From contig JAGBQP010000078.1 of NCBI GenBank assembly GCA_017632825.1, forward strand, positions 1-22,919: 22,919 nucleotides of DNA, in the 5' to 3' direction. Every line of letters begins with the position of its first letter. Positions within the stretch are counted from its first letter, which is position 1. Made by a program: the position numbers and the translations under genes. Below the pieces are notes generated by a model that was not told the origin of the DNA, ran no database searches, and was given only the letters and a program-made list of their open reading frames with translations. Source of the stretch: Prevotella sp. (GTDB taxonomy: Bacteria > Bacteroidota > Bacteroidia > Bacteroidales > Bacteroidaceae). Below, piece after piece: positions 15,571 through 22,919 of this stretch.

Positions 15571-15918
15571 ATGAAGAAGATTGAAGCAATCATTCGAAAG
15601 ACAAAATTCGAAGATGTAAAAGAAGCACTGCTGAGGTCGGACATCGACTGGTTTGAGTACCACAATGTGCATGGTATAGGCCAGAGCCGACAGGAGCGCA
15701 TCTATCGTGGTGTGATGTACTCAACGGACGTTATTGAACGCGTGGCTGTAACGATTGTGTGTCGTGACCAATTTCTGGAGCCGACGGTGAATGTCATTTT
15801 GAAGGTTGCACACACTGGCGAGGTGGGCGATGGCCGTATCTTCGTGAGTGAAGTGATTGATACCTGGAGCATCCGCACAGGCGAGAATGGCGACACCGTT
15901 CTTAGAGACAAGAAATAG
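15571..15918 (+). CDS. glnK: P-II family nitrogen regulatory protein
   Basis: A 115-aa trimeric signal protein that senses 2-oxoglutarate and adenine nucleotides and usually gates the adjacent ammonium transporter. It begins MKKIEAIIRKTKFEDVKEAL as in classical P-II. The T-loop segment (residues about 36-54) is one residue shorter than in E. coli GlnB and ends IYRGVMYSTD, in which Tyr50 corresponds to the uridylylated Tyr51. The C-terminal signature TGEVGDGRIFV (82-92) is intact, followed by SIRTGE. Ligand residues vary: Arg89 replaces Lys90, Ser100 replaces Arg101, and the 2-oxoglutarate Gln39 is displaced or absent depending on alignment. Linkage to amt, 56 bases downstream, is the basis for the glnK symbol. 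Whether Tyr50 is modified is unknown; no glnD is in the window. Confidence 0.9.
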   Translation: MKKIEAIIRKTKFEDVKEALLRSDIDWFEYHNVHGIGQSRQERIYRGVMYSTDVIERVAVTIVCRDQFLEPTVNVILKVAHTGEVGDGRIFVSEVIDTWSIRTGENGDTVLRDKK

Positions 15919-15974
15919 GGTTTCTACACCGACGAACAAACCGAATTACTTAACACAAAAATACAAATATTGTT

Positions 15975-17231
15975 ATGAACGAAATAGGAATTTCACTCGA
16001 TACCGTATGGATGTTATTGGCTGCGATGTTGGTTTTCTGGATGCAGCCAGGTTTTGCGCTGTGTGAAGCAGGTTTCACGCGAGGAAAGAACACAGCAAAT
16101 ATTCTGATGAAGAACTTTGTAGACTTTATGTTCGGCTCACTGTTGTTCTTCTTTGTTGGCTTCGGACTGATGTTCGGCGGCGACGTATTGGGCGGTTTCA
16201 TGGGTATGCCCAACTGGGGGGACCTGTCGTTCTACAAGAGCGATCTGCCTGTTGAGGGTTTCCTGATTTTCGAGACAGTGTTCTGTGCTACGGCTGCCAC
16301 CATCGTCAGCGGTGCCATGGCTGAGCGCACAAAGTTCTCTATGTACCTGGTTTACAGCGCCGTTATCTCGCTGATTATCTACCCTGTGGAAGGTCATTGG
16401 ACTTGGGGCGGCGGCTGGCTGATGAGCGACGCTGAGAACGGTTTCATGATGTCGACCTTCGGCGACATATTCCACGACTTTGCCGGCTCTGCCATCGTGC
16501 ACAGCGTAGGTGGCGTGCTGGCCCTGATTGGCGCTATGGCACTCGGTCCCCGTATCGGCAAATACTCTAAGGAAGGTAAGAGCCGCGCTATTCCCGGCCA
16601 CAACCTGACAATGGCCGCTCTGGGCGTGTTCATCCTCTGGCTCGGATGGTTCGGCTTCAACCCCGGTTCTCAGCTTGCCGCAAGTGGCGAGGTCAACCGC
16701 ATTGCCATCAGCCACGTGTTCCTGACCACAAACCTGGCTGCCGCAGCCGGCGGCGTTGCCACCATGTTCCTGACCATGTTCAAATACGGCAAGCCCTCGC
16801 TTTCATTAACGCTCAACGGTGTACTGGCAGGTCTGGTTGGCATTACGGCTGGTTGTGACCTCGTATCGCCTCTGGGTGCCATCATCATTGGTTTGGTTTG
16901 CGGACTTGTACTGGTATATGCCATTGAGTTCATCGACAACAAACTGCACATTGACGACCCCGTCGGTGCTTCGTCTGTACACGGTGTCTGTGGTATTCTG
17001 GGAACGGTCATGACTGGTCTGCTGGCTACCGAGACAGGTGCTCTCTACGGTGGTGGCTGGGGATTCTTCGGCGCACAGGTCTTTGGTGTTCTGGTGATTG
17101 ACCTCTGGGCAGCAGCCTGCGGATTCATCCTGTTCTTCGGCATCAAGAAGCTGCGCGGACTGCGCGTTGAGAGCCGTGTGGAGGAAGAAGGTCTCGACAT
17201 CTACGAACACGGTGAAGCATGCTATAACTAA
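15975..17231 (+). CDS. amt: Ammonium transporter
   Basis: Inner-membrane Amt/MEP/Rh-family channel that takes up ammonium, 418 aa with about eleven hydrophobic helices and no cleaved leader evident. Landmarks are DTVWMLLAAMLVFWMQPGFA, FCATAATIVSGAMAERTKFS (periplasmic gate region), the first pore histidine in GSAIVHSVGGVLAL, LGWFGFNPGS, and the second pore histidine in GASSVHGVCGILGT. The cytoplasmic C-terminal tail (KLRGLRVESRVEEEGLDIYE) carries the conserved ExxGxDxxEHGE-type motif that contacts P-II proteins in this family, consistent with the P-II gene immediately upstream. The outer-membrane protein gene follows after 60 bases. Expression is expected to be nitrogen-controlled, though no known operator is visible. 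Confidence 0.97.
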   Translation: MNEIGISLDTVWMLLAAMLVFWMQPGFALCEAGFTRGKNTANILMKNFVDFMFGSLLFFFVGFGLMFGGDVLGGFMGMPNWGDLSFYKSDLPVEGFLIFETVFCATAATIVSGAMAERTKFSMYLVYSAVISLIIYPVEGHWTWGGGWLMSDAENGFMMSTFGDIFHDFAGSAIVHSVGGVLALIGAMALGPRIGKYSKEGKSRAIPGHNLTMAALGVFILWLGWFGFNPGSQLAASGEVNRIAISHVFLTTNLAAAAGGVATMFLTMFKYGKPSLSLTLNGVLAGLVGITAGCDLVSPLGAIIIGLVCGLVLVYAIEFIDNKLHIDDPVGASSVHGVCGILGTVMTGLLATETGALYGGGWGFFGAQVFGVLVIDLWAAACGFILFFGIKKLRGLRVESRVEEEGLDIYEHGEACYN

Positions 17232-17280
17232 GTTAGAAATCAAGAGTTCAAAAATTGAAGAATCGAAGTTAAGAATTAAA
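17232..17280 (+). repeat. Degenerate heptamer-like tract between amt and the porin-like gene
   Basis: The spacer reads as about seven decayed 7-8-base units of the type ARTTNAAG (for example AGTTAGA, AATCAAG, AGTTCAA, AATTGAAG, AGTTAAG). The pattern resembles the cleaner arrays at 7977 and 11007 but is imperfect, so the assignment is tentative. Confidence 0.45.
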
Positions 17281-17291
17281 AAGGTAAAGGT

Positions 17292-17996
17292 ATGAAAAAG
17301 ATTGTTTTATTTGCAATGGGAATGGTCATGAGTATGACCGCCCTTGCACAGGATGAAGTGGAAACTACAGTAGCTACCGATGTAGTCACCAGTTACATCT
17401 GGCGCGGACAGGACTTGGGAAGCACGGCCATTCAGCCCACCCTTGGCATTGGCTACAAGGGCCTTTCGCTGACCGCCTGGGGCAGCTACGGCATAGCCGA
17501 CCCCGCAGACACCAAGGAGTTTGACCTGACGCTGGCCTACTCCACCGGTGGTCTGAACATTGGTATCACTGACTACTGGTTCAACGCGGGACTTGACCCA
17601 CAGAACCGCTACTTCAAATATGACGCCCACGGAACGAACCACGTGTTTGAGGCTAACATCGGCTACGACTTTGGAGTAGCCAGCGTACAATGGTTCACCA
17701 ACATCGCGGGCAACGATGGCGTAAACAAGGACGGCGAACGGGCCTACAGCAGTTATGCGGAGGTAGCAGTCCCATTCAAATTAGCTTCCGTTGACTGGAC
17801 AGCAACGGCTGGAGCCGTTCCTTTCGCCACCGATTTCTACGGTACAACGGGTCTGGCCGTCACCAATCTGTCGCTGCGCGCAGACAAAGAGATCAAGGTG
17901 ACCGACACCTTCTCGATACCTGTCTTCGGACAGGTTGCAGCCAACCCTTGTAGCCAGAAAGCATACCTGGTTCTTGGTTTCACGCTGCACCCATAA
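17292..17996 (+). CDS. TorF-like outer-membrane beta-barrel protein
   Basis: A 234-aa exported protein with signal peptide MKKIVLFAMGMVMSMTALAQ. The mature part is built of alternating amphipathic strands with many Gly/Tyr/Trp and ends in a hydrophobic last strand (KAYLVLGFTLHP), all typical of a small outer-membrane barrel. The N-terminal VATDVVTSYIWRGQDLGST matches the pattern of the TorF/Gcw_chp family of putative porins (xSDYxFRGxxxS). It lies behind P-II and amt on the same strand and is followed by a strong terminator, so it is the last gene of that operon. A role in letting ammonium or another nitrogen source cross the outer membrane is inference from context. Confidence 0.8.
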   Translation: MKKIVLFAMGMVMSMTALAQDEVETTVATDVVTSYIWRGQDLGSTAIQPTLGIGYKGLSLTAWGSYGIADPADTKEFDLTLAYSTGGLNIGITDYWFNAGLDPQNRYFKYDAHGTNHVFEANIGYDFGVASVQWFTNIAGNDGVNKDGERAYSSYAEVAVPFKLASVDWTATAGAVPFATDFYGTTGLAVTNLSLRADKEIKVTDTFSIPVFGQVAANPCSQKAYLVLGFTLHP

Positions 17997-18012
17997 TCTT
18001 AACCAGGCAATT

Positions 18013-18052
18013 TCCCCCTTCCCTGTTAACATGCGGAGAAGGGGGATTTTTT
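18013..18052 (+). terminator. Rho-independent terminator after the P-II/amt/porin operon
   Basis: A perfect 9-bp stem, TCCCCCTTC (18013-18021) with GAAGGGGGA (18038-18046), has a 16-base loop and is followed directly by six T (18047-18052). It begins 17 bases after the stop codon. Confidence 0.9.
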
Positions 18053-18263
18053 GTCTTTACAGATATTTTCTGTTAGAAAAGGTTATAAAAATGCAATACT
18101 AAAACAATAAAGTAGCAAAATGTAAGGAAACGGTGGCAATTATCGAATTTTGAACCCCCAAAAAGCAGAAAAACAGCCATCGAAAGTTTACAAAATGTCA
18201 AAGAGCTCAGTTTTTAACATTCAAAAAACAATCATCAGAAAGTGTTTTGAGGAAAAAAAAGAG

Positions 18264-18271
18264 TAATTTTG
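18264..18271 (+). promoter_or_regulatory. -7 promoter element for pyrG
   Basis: TAATTTTG followed by GCAG matches the -7 consensus, 24 bases before the pyrG ATG. The nearest TTTG (18246-18249) is only 14 bases upstream, too close for a normal -33. The remainder of 18053-18263 is AT-rich with no gene seen. Confidence 0.6.
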
Positions 18272-18286
18272 CAGTCCATAAAATAG

Positions 18287-19972
<1,686 letters not shown>

Positions 19973-19989
19973 AAACCCAGCCAGATAAC

Positions 19990-21744
19990 ATGGAACAATT
20001 AAAGCATGAGTGCGGCGTTGCAATGATCAGACTGCTGAAGCCGCTGGAGCATTACGAAAAGAAATACGGCACTTGGGCTTACGGGTTCAATAAGCTATAC
20101 CTGATGATGGAGAAACAGCACAACCGTGGTCAGGAGGGTGCTGGTTTTGCCACCGTATGCATGAACAAACAAGCAGGCACGGAATACATGTTCCGCGAGA
20201 AGGCAGAGGGAAAGAATGCCATTACCGAGATTTTCAGTCGCGTCACTCAGGAAATGGCCGGTGAGCTTTACATGGGTCATCTGCGCTACTCCACTACCGG
20301 AAAGAGCGGACTGACGTTTGTACACCCCTTCCTGCGCCGTAACAACTGGAGAGCCAAGAATCTTTGTCTGTGCGGCAACTTCAACATGACCAATATCGAT
20401 GATGTATTTCGCTTCCTCACCGAGCAGGGACAGTCGCCCCGCATCTACGGCGACTCTTACATCACACTTGAACTGATGGGCCACCGACTGGACCGCGAAG
20501 TGGAGCGGCTCTTCGACGAAGCTCGGCTGAAAGGACTGCAGGGACTCGACATTACCAACTACATAGACGACCATATTGAGATGGCCAACGTGCTGAAGAC
20601 CACAATGCAGCACTACGACGGCGGCTACGTGATGTGCGGACTGACGGGCAGCGGCGAGATGTTCAGTGTCCGCGACCCATGGGGCATACGTCCAGCCTTC
20701 TACTATCGCGACGACGAAATTATCGCCCTGGCCAGCGAGCGTCCCGTGCTACAGACGACATTCGACGTCAATGCAGAAGACATACACGAGCTGAAGCCCG
20801 GCGAGGCCCTCATCGTACGCAAGAACGGCGAGAGCCATCTGGAGCAGATTATGCCTGCACAGAAATATAGTGCCTGCTCGTTTGAGCGCATCTACTTCAG
20901 CCGAGGTTCTGACCGCGACATCTACCAGGAGCGCAAGCGACTGGGTGAACAGTTAACACCGGCCATATTAAAAGCCATCGATGGCGACGTAACCAACACA
21001 GTATTTTCATATATTCCCAACACGGCCGAAGTGGCCTACTATGGCATGACCGACGGCTTCCGTAAGCTGCATGGCGAGGTGCGCACAGAGAAAGTGGTGT
21101 GGAAAGACATCAAACTGCGCACGTTCATCTCGACAAATAACGAGCGCAACGATCTGGCAGCACACGTCTATGACATCAGCTACGGAAGCCTGCAACCGTA
21201 TGTGGACAACCTCGTGATTATCGACGACTCCATCGTGCGAGGCACCACACTCAAGGAGAGTATCTTCAAGATTCTGGACCGTCTGCATCCCAAGAAAATC
21301 GTTATGGTGTCGAGTTCGCCACAGATTCGCTACCCCGACTATTACGGTATTGACATGGCACGTTTGGAGGAGTTCTGCGCCTTCCGTGCCACGATGGCAC
21401 TGATAGAGGAGCGAGGCATGTGGCAACTGGTGAACGACACCTATCTGGCTTGCAAAAACGAGTTGGAGAAGCCCAAGGAGGAGATGCGCAACTGCGTGAG
21501 GGCTGTTTACGCTCCTTTTACGGTAGAGGAAATTAACAACAAGATTGTAGAAATGCTGCGTCCTGCCGATATGCAGGCTCCCATAGAACTGGTCTTCCAG
21601 AGCATCGAAGGACTGCACGAGGCTTGCCCCAATCATCCTGGCGACTGGTACTTCACTGGCCTCTACCCCACTCCGGGCGGCATACGGTTGGTAAACCAGG
21701 CATTTGTGAACTATGTGGAGCAGATTCTGAAAGAACGACGCTGA
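19990..21744 (+). CDS. purF: Amidophosphoribosyltransferase-family protein (PurF-like)
   Basis: PurF-type enzyme expected to make phosphoribosylamine from PRPP and glutamine, the first purine step. The 584-aa protein has an N-terminal Ntn glutaminase domain: after a 7-residue propeptide (MEQLKHE), Cys8 would become the catalytic N-terminus (CGVAMI), followed by KQHNRGQEGAGFATV, YMGHLRYSTTGKS and the CGNFNMTN segment. The phosphoribosyltransferase domain has the PRPP loop VIIDDSIVRGTT and SSSPQIRYPDYYGIDM. It is longer than the common PurF (about 470-505 aa), with extra residues after the Cys (RLLKPLEHYEKKYGTWAYGF) and about 80 residues at the C-terminus, as in the long PurF paralogue of Bacteroidales. 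Whether it is the only PurF of the cell is unknown. It is co-directional with pyrG, 17 bases apart, and ends before a long palindromic terminator. Confidence 0.88.
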   Translation: MEQLKHECGVAMIRLLKPLEHYEKKYGTWAYGFNKLYLMMEKQHNRGQEGAGFATVCMNKQAGTEYMFREKAEGKNAITEIFSRVTQEMAGELYMGHLRYSTTGKSGLTFVHPFLRRNNWRAKNLCLCGNFNMTNIDDVFRFLTEQGQSPRIYGDSYITLELMGHRLDREVERLFDEARLKGLQGLDITNYIDDHIEMANVLKTTMQHYDGGYVMCGLTGSGEMFSVRDPWGIRPAFYYRDDEIIALASERPVLQTTFDVNAEDIHELKPGEALIVRKNGESHLEQIMPAQKYSACSFERIYFSRGSDRDIYQERKRLGEQLTPAILKAIDGDVTNTVFSYIPNTAEVAYYGMTDGFRKLHGEVRTEKVVWKDIKLRTFISTNNERNDLAAHVYDISYGSLQPYVDNLVIIDDSIVRGTTLKESIFKILDRLHPKKIVMVSSSPQIRYPDYYGIDMARLEEFCAFRATMALIEERGMWQLVNDTYLACKNELEKPKEEMRNCVRAVYAPFTVEEINNKIVEMLRPADMQAPIELVFQSIEGLHEACPNHPGDWYFTGLYPTPGGIRLVNQAFVNYVEQILKERR

Positions 21745-21762
21745 CTTCAAGCCATACTTCAC

Positions 21763-21780
21763 GAGTATTGGAAAATACTC
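21763..21780 (+). other. Small hairpin with GGAA loop upstream of the long palindrome
   Basis: GAGTATT (21763-21769) pairs perfectly with AATACTC (21774-21780) around the loop GGAA. The right arm is also part of the 21-base direct repeat, so this hairpin competes with pairing between that repeat and the palindrome arm downstream. Confidence 0.55.
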
Positions 21781-21810
21781 CATGAGTTTTGAAAAATACT
21801 CCATGAGTTT
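21769..21810 (+). repeat. 21-bp tandem direct repeat, two copies
   Basis: Copies 21769-21789 and 21790-21810 differ at a single base (G or A at unit position 3) and share the core AATACTCCATGAGTTT. The second copy forms most of the left arm of the adjoining palindrome, and the right arm is its inverted copy. Confidence 0.9.
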
Positions 21811-21836
21811 CGCGCGAAACTCATGGAGTATTTTTT
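21792..21836 (+). terminator. 44-bp perfect palindrome acting as terminator after purF
   Basis: Positions 21792-21835 are perfectly self-complementary: the arm AAAAATACTCCATGAGTTTC plus GC, then the exact inverse, centred between 21813 and 21814. The right arm ends in six T (21831-21836), fitting a terminator 48 bases after the purF stop. The symmetric A-run and T-run would also allow termination from the minus strand. Confidence 0.7.
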
Positions 21837-21969
21837 AATTCTCGTCACCTTGCAACAAGAAAGCCACACTTTTACGCAAAAAGAAAGCAAAATGACAGAA
21901 CCATACATTATTATCTTTACAATTTGTCATATTACACAAGTTTTAACAACCAAAAAGCAAGACAAATCG

Positions 21970-21999
21970 TTGTACTCATAACTATTTGTCGTATTTTTG
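21970..21999 (+). promoter_or_regulatory. Bacteroidota-type promoter for asnB
   Basis: TTG at 21970-21972 and TATTTTTG at 21992-21999 are spaced by 19 bases, a full consensus match. The -7 element lies 39 bases before the asnB ATG. The rest of 21837-22038 is AT-rich with no gene seen. Confidence 0.75.
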
Positions 22000-22038
22000 C
22001 AAATCCAAAAGTAAAAACGAATAAGAACAACAATAATT

Positions 22039-22919
22039 ATGTGTGGAATCGTTGCGATATTAGACATTAAAGAGCAGACGCATGCGCTGCGTGAAAAGGC
22101 GCTGAAGATGAGTCAGAAAATCCGTCATCGCGGACCAGACTGGAGTGGCATTTACTGCGGTGGCTCAGCCATCCTCGCTCATGAGCGACTGAGCATTGTA
22201 GACCCTGAGTCTGGTGGCCAGCCGTTGTTTTCGCCCGACCGTAAGCAGGTACTGGCGGTGAACGGTGAGATTTACAACCATCAGGAGATTCGTCGTCGCT
22301 ATGCTGGGCAATATGATTTCCAGACCGGCTCAGACTGTGAGGTGATTCTTGCACTTTATCGCGAGAAAGGCATCAACATCCTTGAGGACCTCAGCGGCAT
22401 CTTTGCCTTCGTGCTCTACGATGAGGAGAAGGACGAGTTTCTCATTGCTCGCGACCCCATTGGTGTAATCCCCCTTTATATAGGCTATGACAGTGACGGC
22501 AAGGTCTATGTGGCTTCAGAACTGAAAGCCCTTGAAGGTCAGTGCGAGCACTACGAGCCCTTCCTGCCCGGACACTATCTCTGGAGTGGAGACCTACCCA
22601 AAGATTCTTCATCCTTCATTCTTCATTCTTCATTAAAACGTTACTCCCAGCGCGACTGGTTTGACTACGACGCCGTGAAGGATAATCCTGCCAGCGTAGA
22701 GGCTATCCACGATGCGCTTGAGGATGCCGTGAAGCGCCAGCTGATGTCGGATGTGCCCTACGGCGTTTTGCTCTCTGGCGGTCTGGACTCATCAGTCATC
22801 TCGGCCATTGCGGAGAAATTCTCGGAGATGCGTATCGAGGATGATTCGCAGTCGAAAGCCTACTGGCCCCGCCTGCTCTCGTTTGCCGTCGGTCTGAAGG
22901 GAGCGCCCGACTTGGCTAA
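22039..22919 (+). CDS. asnB: Asparagine synthetase B (glutamine-hydrolysing), 3'-truncated by the window edge
   Basis: Transfers glutamine nitrogen to aspartate with ATP to make asparagine. The visible 293 residues start MCGIVAILDI, with Cys2 the catalytic N-terminal nucleophile, followed by IRHRGPDWSG, LAHERLSIVD, VNGEIYNHQEIR and QTGSDCEVILALY of the glutaminase domain. The synthetase domain begins with PYGVLLSGGLDSS (ATP-binding SGGLDSS at 246-252). The gene runs off the right edge with no stop seen. Between HYLWSGD and QRDWFDYDAVKDN there are about 11 more residues than in E. coli AsnB; these (about 189-199) are encoded by a tandem heptamer array. The start is the first ATG, with its own promoter upstream. 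It completes a run of three glutamine amidotransferases with pyrG and purF. Confidence 0.96.
   Translation, partial: MCGIVAILDIKEQTHALREKALKMSQKIRHRGPDWSGIYCGGSAILAHERLSIVDPESGGQPLFSPDRKQVLAVNGEIYNHQEIRRRYAGQYDFQTGSDCEVILALYREKGINILEDLSGIFAFVLYDEEKDEFLIARDPIGVIPLYIGYDSDGKVYVASELKALEGQCEHYEPFLPGHYLWSGDLPKDSSSFILHSSLKRYSQRDWFDYDAVKDNPASVEAIHDALEDAVKRQLMSDVPYGVLLSGGLDSSVISAIAEKFSEMRIEDDSQSKAYWPRLLSFAVGLKGAPDLA
22604..22634 (+). repeat. Heptamer array ATTCTTC x4 inside asnB
   Basis: Units ATTCTTC, ATCCTTC, ATTCTTC and ATTCTTC are contiguous, plus a partial ATT. The array encodes SSSFILHSSL in the interdomain linker. Because 7 is not a multiple of 3, gain or loss of one or two units would shift the asnB frame. 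Confidence 0.9.

Noticed and set aside
16137..16715. A 192-codon minus-strand open frame opposite amt
   Set aside because: Low-complexity polar composition and full overlap with the ammonium transporter; a shadow.
21007..21804. A 265-codon minus-strand open frame opposite the purF-like gene
   Set aside because: Antisense to a strongly supported gene, with no recognisable domain; it also begins inside the terminator repeat.
21769..21835. Repeats near purF considered as a CRISPR array
   Set aside because: The copies are directly adjacent without spacers, one is inverted, and no cas genes are present.

Overview
The window is a stretch of conserved chromosome from a member of the Bacteroidota, most likely order Bacteroidales and probably Prevotella-like. 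The grounds are Bacteroidota-type promoters (TAnnTTTG near -7, TTG about 20 bases upstream), A-rich leaders mostly without Shine-Dalgarno sites, a PorE/OmpA-type lipoprotein, a cytochrome bd of Bacteroidota type, and 7-base tandem repeats in short gene spacers. The genus is inference. I see no tRNA, rRNA, CRISPR array, prophage, transposase or integrase gene. Nearly every gene belongs to a known family, so I do not claim a new defence or mobile system. The most unusual signals are repeat DNA inside or beside housekeeping genes.

Layout. 1-3909 (+): topB, cut by the left edge, then a TPR/beta-propeller/OmpA lipoprotein. 3922-5736 (-): an envelope-regulation group made of a membrane protein with an acidic linker, a PspC protein, an ECF sigma factor with a GTG start, and a small membrane protein overlapping the sigma gene (possible anti-sigma factor). 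5805-8483 (+): a promoter followed by an RsmF-like rRNA methyltransferase, thyA and folA, so folate/thymidylate genes sit behind an RNA-modification gene. 8547-10955 (-): exbB, a small membrane protein, two exbD genes and an Lrp/AsnC regulator. 11061-14127 (+): a promoter, an unlisted 52-aa DUF4492-like membrane protein, then cydA and cydB (cytochrome bd oxidase). 14142-15242 (-): msrA and a GNAT acetyltransferase.

15488-22919 (+) is a nitrogen/glutamine region: P-II protein, amt ammonium transporter and an outer-membrane barrel closed by a strong terminator; then pyrG and a PurF-family amidophosphoribosyltransferase closed by a 44-base perfect palindrome; then asnB, which runs off the right edge. 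PyrG, PurF and AsnB are all glutamine-dependent amidotransferases, so ammonium uptake and sensing lie next to enzymes that spend glutamine nitrogen.

Points most worth a second look: (i) a GC-rich imperfect palindrome inside pyrG that adds about 24 residues; (ii) four tandem copies of a 7-base unit inside asnB, where a change of one unit would shift the frame; (iii) related heptamer arrays in other spacers; (iv) the long palindrome plus 21-base direct repeat between purF and asnB.
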